A DNA stretch of 6,513 nt from an uncultured Luteimonas sp. (GTDB lineage Bacteria; Pseudomonadota; Gammaproteobacteria; Xanthomonadales; Xanthomonadaceae): the NCBI GenBank assembly GCA_938008415.1, contig CALLKI010000076.1, positions 1-6,513 of the forward strand, written 5' to 3'. Positions 5,172-6,513 of this stretch are shown in pieces (the first letter of the stretch is position 1; every line of letters begins with the position of its first letter). The notes under the pieces were generated by a model, which saw only the letters and a program-made list of their open reading frames with translations, searched no databases and was not told where the DNA came from. The position numbers and the translations under genes were made by a program.

Positions 5172-5834
5172 TCAGGGGAAATTCGACAGGATCGAGCTGC
5201 CGCCGCCGCCCGACATGGGCGACGACGCGCTGCCGCCGCCGCCGTCCTGCGGCTGCGGCGCGGGCAGCGGCTCCGGTTCGCCGCGCCAGCGGCGGGTCGC
5301 GCGCTGGAAGAACAGGCTGTTGGGCACGCGCAGCAGGCTCTCGCCGCCGCCCGGATGGGTCTCGGCGAGGGTGACGAAGATCAGGCTCATGTCCACCACC
5401 CTGCCCCGCAGCCCCGGCTTGTCGCTGGATTCGAGCAGCTCGATGTGGTCGTGCAGCCGGAACGGGCGGGTGATCAGCAGCAGCACCGCGCAGAACAGGT
5501 TGGTCAGCACGCTCCAGGCGGCGAAGAACGCCACCGCCGCGACCGCGGCGAAGCCGGTGAACGCGCTCCACAGCACCATGCCCGAGACGCCGAAGGCGCG
5601 CAGGACGAGCAGCAGCGCGCCGAAGCCGACCAGGAACCCGGTGATGCGGCGCGCGAACACGCCGATCTCCGGCGGCAGGTCGTAGCGCGTGGACACCCGC
5701 GCGATCAGGCGGCGCAGCAGCCAGCGCAGCGCCAGCGCGGCCAGCAGGATCAGCGCCACCTTCAGCACCAGCGGGACCGCGGCCAGCCAGCCGTGCGTCC
5801 ACGGCGGAAGGAAGGTCTTCAGCCACTCGCTCAT
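5172..5834 (-). CDS. Short MscS-like mechanosensitive channel lacking the C-terminal cage domain
   Basis: This 220-residue inner-membrane protein has three predicted membrane segments at about 17-40, 62-80 and 87-121. The third runs into RPFR (123-126), the junction between the pore helix and the beta domain in the MscS family. A beta domain follows (about 128-182), ending in the family signature VPNS (170-173) and FFQRATRRW. The alpha/beta C-terminal domain that forms the cytoplasmic cage in E. coli MscS (286 residues) is absent. Residues 183-220 are instead a Pro/Gln then Gly/Ser tail with two GGGG runs (198-201, 209-212). The pore helix is richer in bulky residues (VAFFAAWSVL) than the Gly/Ala-packed MscS TM3, so gating may differ. 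Its ATG overlaps the LysR stop by four bases (ATGA) and has only a weak AGG upstream, suggesting translational coupling. The family is MscS-like with good confidence; whether it makes a tension-gated channel is not shown. Confidence 0.85.
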   Translation of the reverse strand: MSEWLKTFLPPWTHGWLAAVPLVLKVALILLAALALRWLLRRLIARVSTRYDLPPEIGVFARRITGFLVGFGALLLVLRAFGVSGMVLWSAFTGFAAVAAVAFFAAWSVLTNLFCAVLLLITRPFRLHDHIELLESSDKPGLRGRVVDMSLIFVTLAETHPGGGESLLRVPNSLFFQRATRRWRGEPEPLPAPQPQDGGGGSASSPMSGGGGSSILSNFP

Positions 5835-6513
5835 CGTGGGCCTGGTGATCCGGACGGTGGGGAGCCGCCATTGAGCCACGCGGCGTGGCGTTCGCGCCAG
5901 CGCGCGGCCTCCTCCAGCAGCCACGCCGCGACCCGGCCGGCGGCGGGATCGGACGCGGCGTGCGGCGCGCGCAGCAGGTGGAAGGCGTGCCCCGGCAGCA
6001 CCGGGCCGGGGAACACGGCGAGCATGCCGTCGGCGATGGCATCGGCCACCAGTGCCAGGCTCGCCAGCGCCACGCCCTGCCCCGCGACCGCGGCCTGGAT
6101 GGCGTGCGCCTCGTCGGAGAACGTCAGCTCCCCGGCCGGGGGCGGCGGCGGCTGGCCCAGCGCGCGGAACCAGCGCGGCCAGTCCGGCGTGTCCGCGTCG
6201 CGCAGCCGCCATTCGAAGTGCAGCCGCGGCCAGCGCGACGGGTCGACCGGGGCCGAGGCGCGCAGCGCCGGGCTGCCGACCGGCAGGAACAGGCCGGGCA
6301 GCAGCGGGGTGGCGTCGAGTCCGGGGAACGGGCCGGGGCCGTACCGGATCGCCAGGTCCGCCGCGCCGGGACGCAGTTCCGCGGGCGCGTCGGTGGCGTG
6401 CAGGTGCAGGTCGGCGTCCGGCACCGCCGCCGACAGTGCCGGCAGGCGCGGCAGCAGCCAGCGCGCGGCGAACCCGCGGGTGGTGCTCAGCGTGACCGCG
6501 GGGTGGTCGCGCC
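5831..6513 (-). CDS. LysR-family transcriptional regulator, GcvA-like, C-terminal part (5' end outside window)
   Basis: The reading frame enters from the right edge and supplies 226 residues to the TGA at 5831-5833; roughly 80-90 N-terminal residues carrying the winged helix-turn-helix are missing. What is present is the substrate-binding domain. It opens with TLSTTRGFAARWLLPRLPAL, then DLAIRYGPGPFPGLDATPL and PVGSPAL, the conserved run seen in the GcvA/AmpR/TrpI-type subgroup. The middle has GELTFSDEAHAIQAAVAGQGVALAS, matching the second effector-cleft lobe of that subgroup. The C-terminal tail is Gly/Ser/Pro-rich. The ligand and target genes are unknown. It runs in the same direction as, and overlaps by ATGA with, the MscS-like gene. 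It is therefore probably the promoter-proximal member of the cluster and may control its own operon (inference). Confidence 0.92.
   Translation of the reverse strand, partial: RDHPAVTLSTTRGFAARWLLPRLPALSAAVPDADLHLHATDAPAELRPGAADLAIRYGPGPFPGLDATPLLPGLFLPVGSPALRASAPVDPSRWPRLHFEWRLRDADTPDWPRWFRALGQPPPPPAGELTFSDEAHAIQAAVAGQGVALASLALVADAIADGMLAVFPGPVLPGHAFHLLRAPHAASDPAAGRVAAWLLEEAARWRERHAAWLNGGSPPSGSPGPR

Noticed and set aside
5198..5243. GCC triplet runs as a microsatellite or regulatory repeat
   Set aside because: They lie in frame inside the MscS-like gene and simply encode the Gly runs of its tail; kept only as a note on possible length variation.
2538..5374. Long plus-strand open frames (about 490-510 codons) opposite the two hydrolases
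   Set aside because: They are His/Arg/Gly-rich, follow the GC-rich complement of well-supported M20 genes and show no domain motif. Such antisense frames are expected at this base composition.

Overview
The window is high-GC DNA (roughly 70% by eye) with tight gene spacing and G/C-ending codons. The gene content points to a gammaproteobacterium of the Xanthomonadaceae/Lysobacteraceae type (Lysobacter, Luteimonas or Stenotrophomonas-like). The reasons are a long-form QueF, secreted M20 amidohydrolases with Ala-rich signal peptides, an I42 (chagasin-type) inhibitor lipoprotein and a small LysM protein with a DFSNVQ N-terminus. The genus is an inference; I ran no database search.

Left part (1-1061): the first 144 bases hold no convincing gene, only a weak reading frame open to the left edge on the minus strand. 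A perfect 15-bp hairpin at 145-177 closes a two-gene minus-strand unit. That unit is a Kbp-like LysM protein (735-1061) followed 48 nt later by a proline/alanine-linker lipoprotein of unknown function (201-686).

Middle (1159-2497): queF (minus) makes preQ1 for queuosine. It is divergent from an I42-family protease-inhibitor lipoprotein (plus), with only 61 nt between the two start codons. A -10-like element lies 6 nt before the queF ATG and no Shine-Dalgarno is visible, so the queF message may be leaderless.

Right part (2523-6513): a compact minus-strand cluster reads, in transcription order, a LysR-family regulator (5' end outside the window), a shortened MscS-like channel (ATGA overlap with the regulator), and two tandem exported M20D metallo-amidohydrolases (19-nt and 26-nt gaps). 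The layout suggests one transcript. Both hydrolases keep the five M20D metal ligands and look secreted to the periplasm. They are about 60% identical overall by eye, about 80% over the first catalytic segment and about 53% over the rest. An 87-bp stretch is identical between them at the DNA level, which suggests tandem duplication followed by gene conversion.

No tRNA, rRNA, CRISPR array, insertion sequence or riboswitch was recognised. The most unusual elements are the regulator-channel-hydrolase-hydrolase gene order and the MscS-like protein, whose C-terminal cage domain is replaced by a glycine-rich tail.
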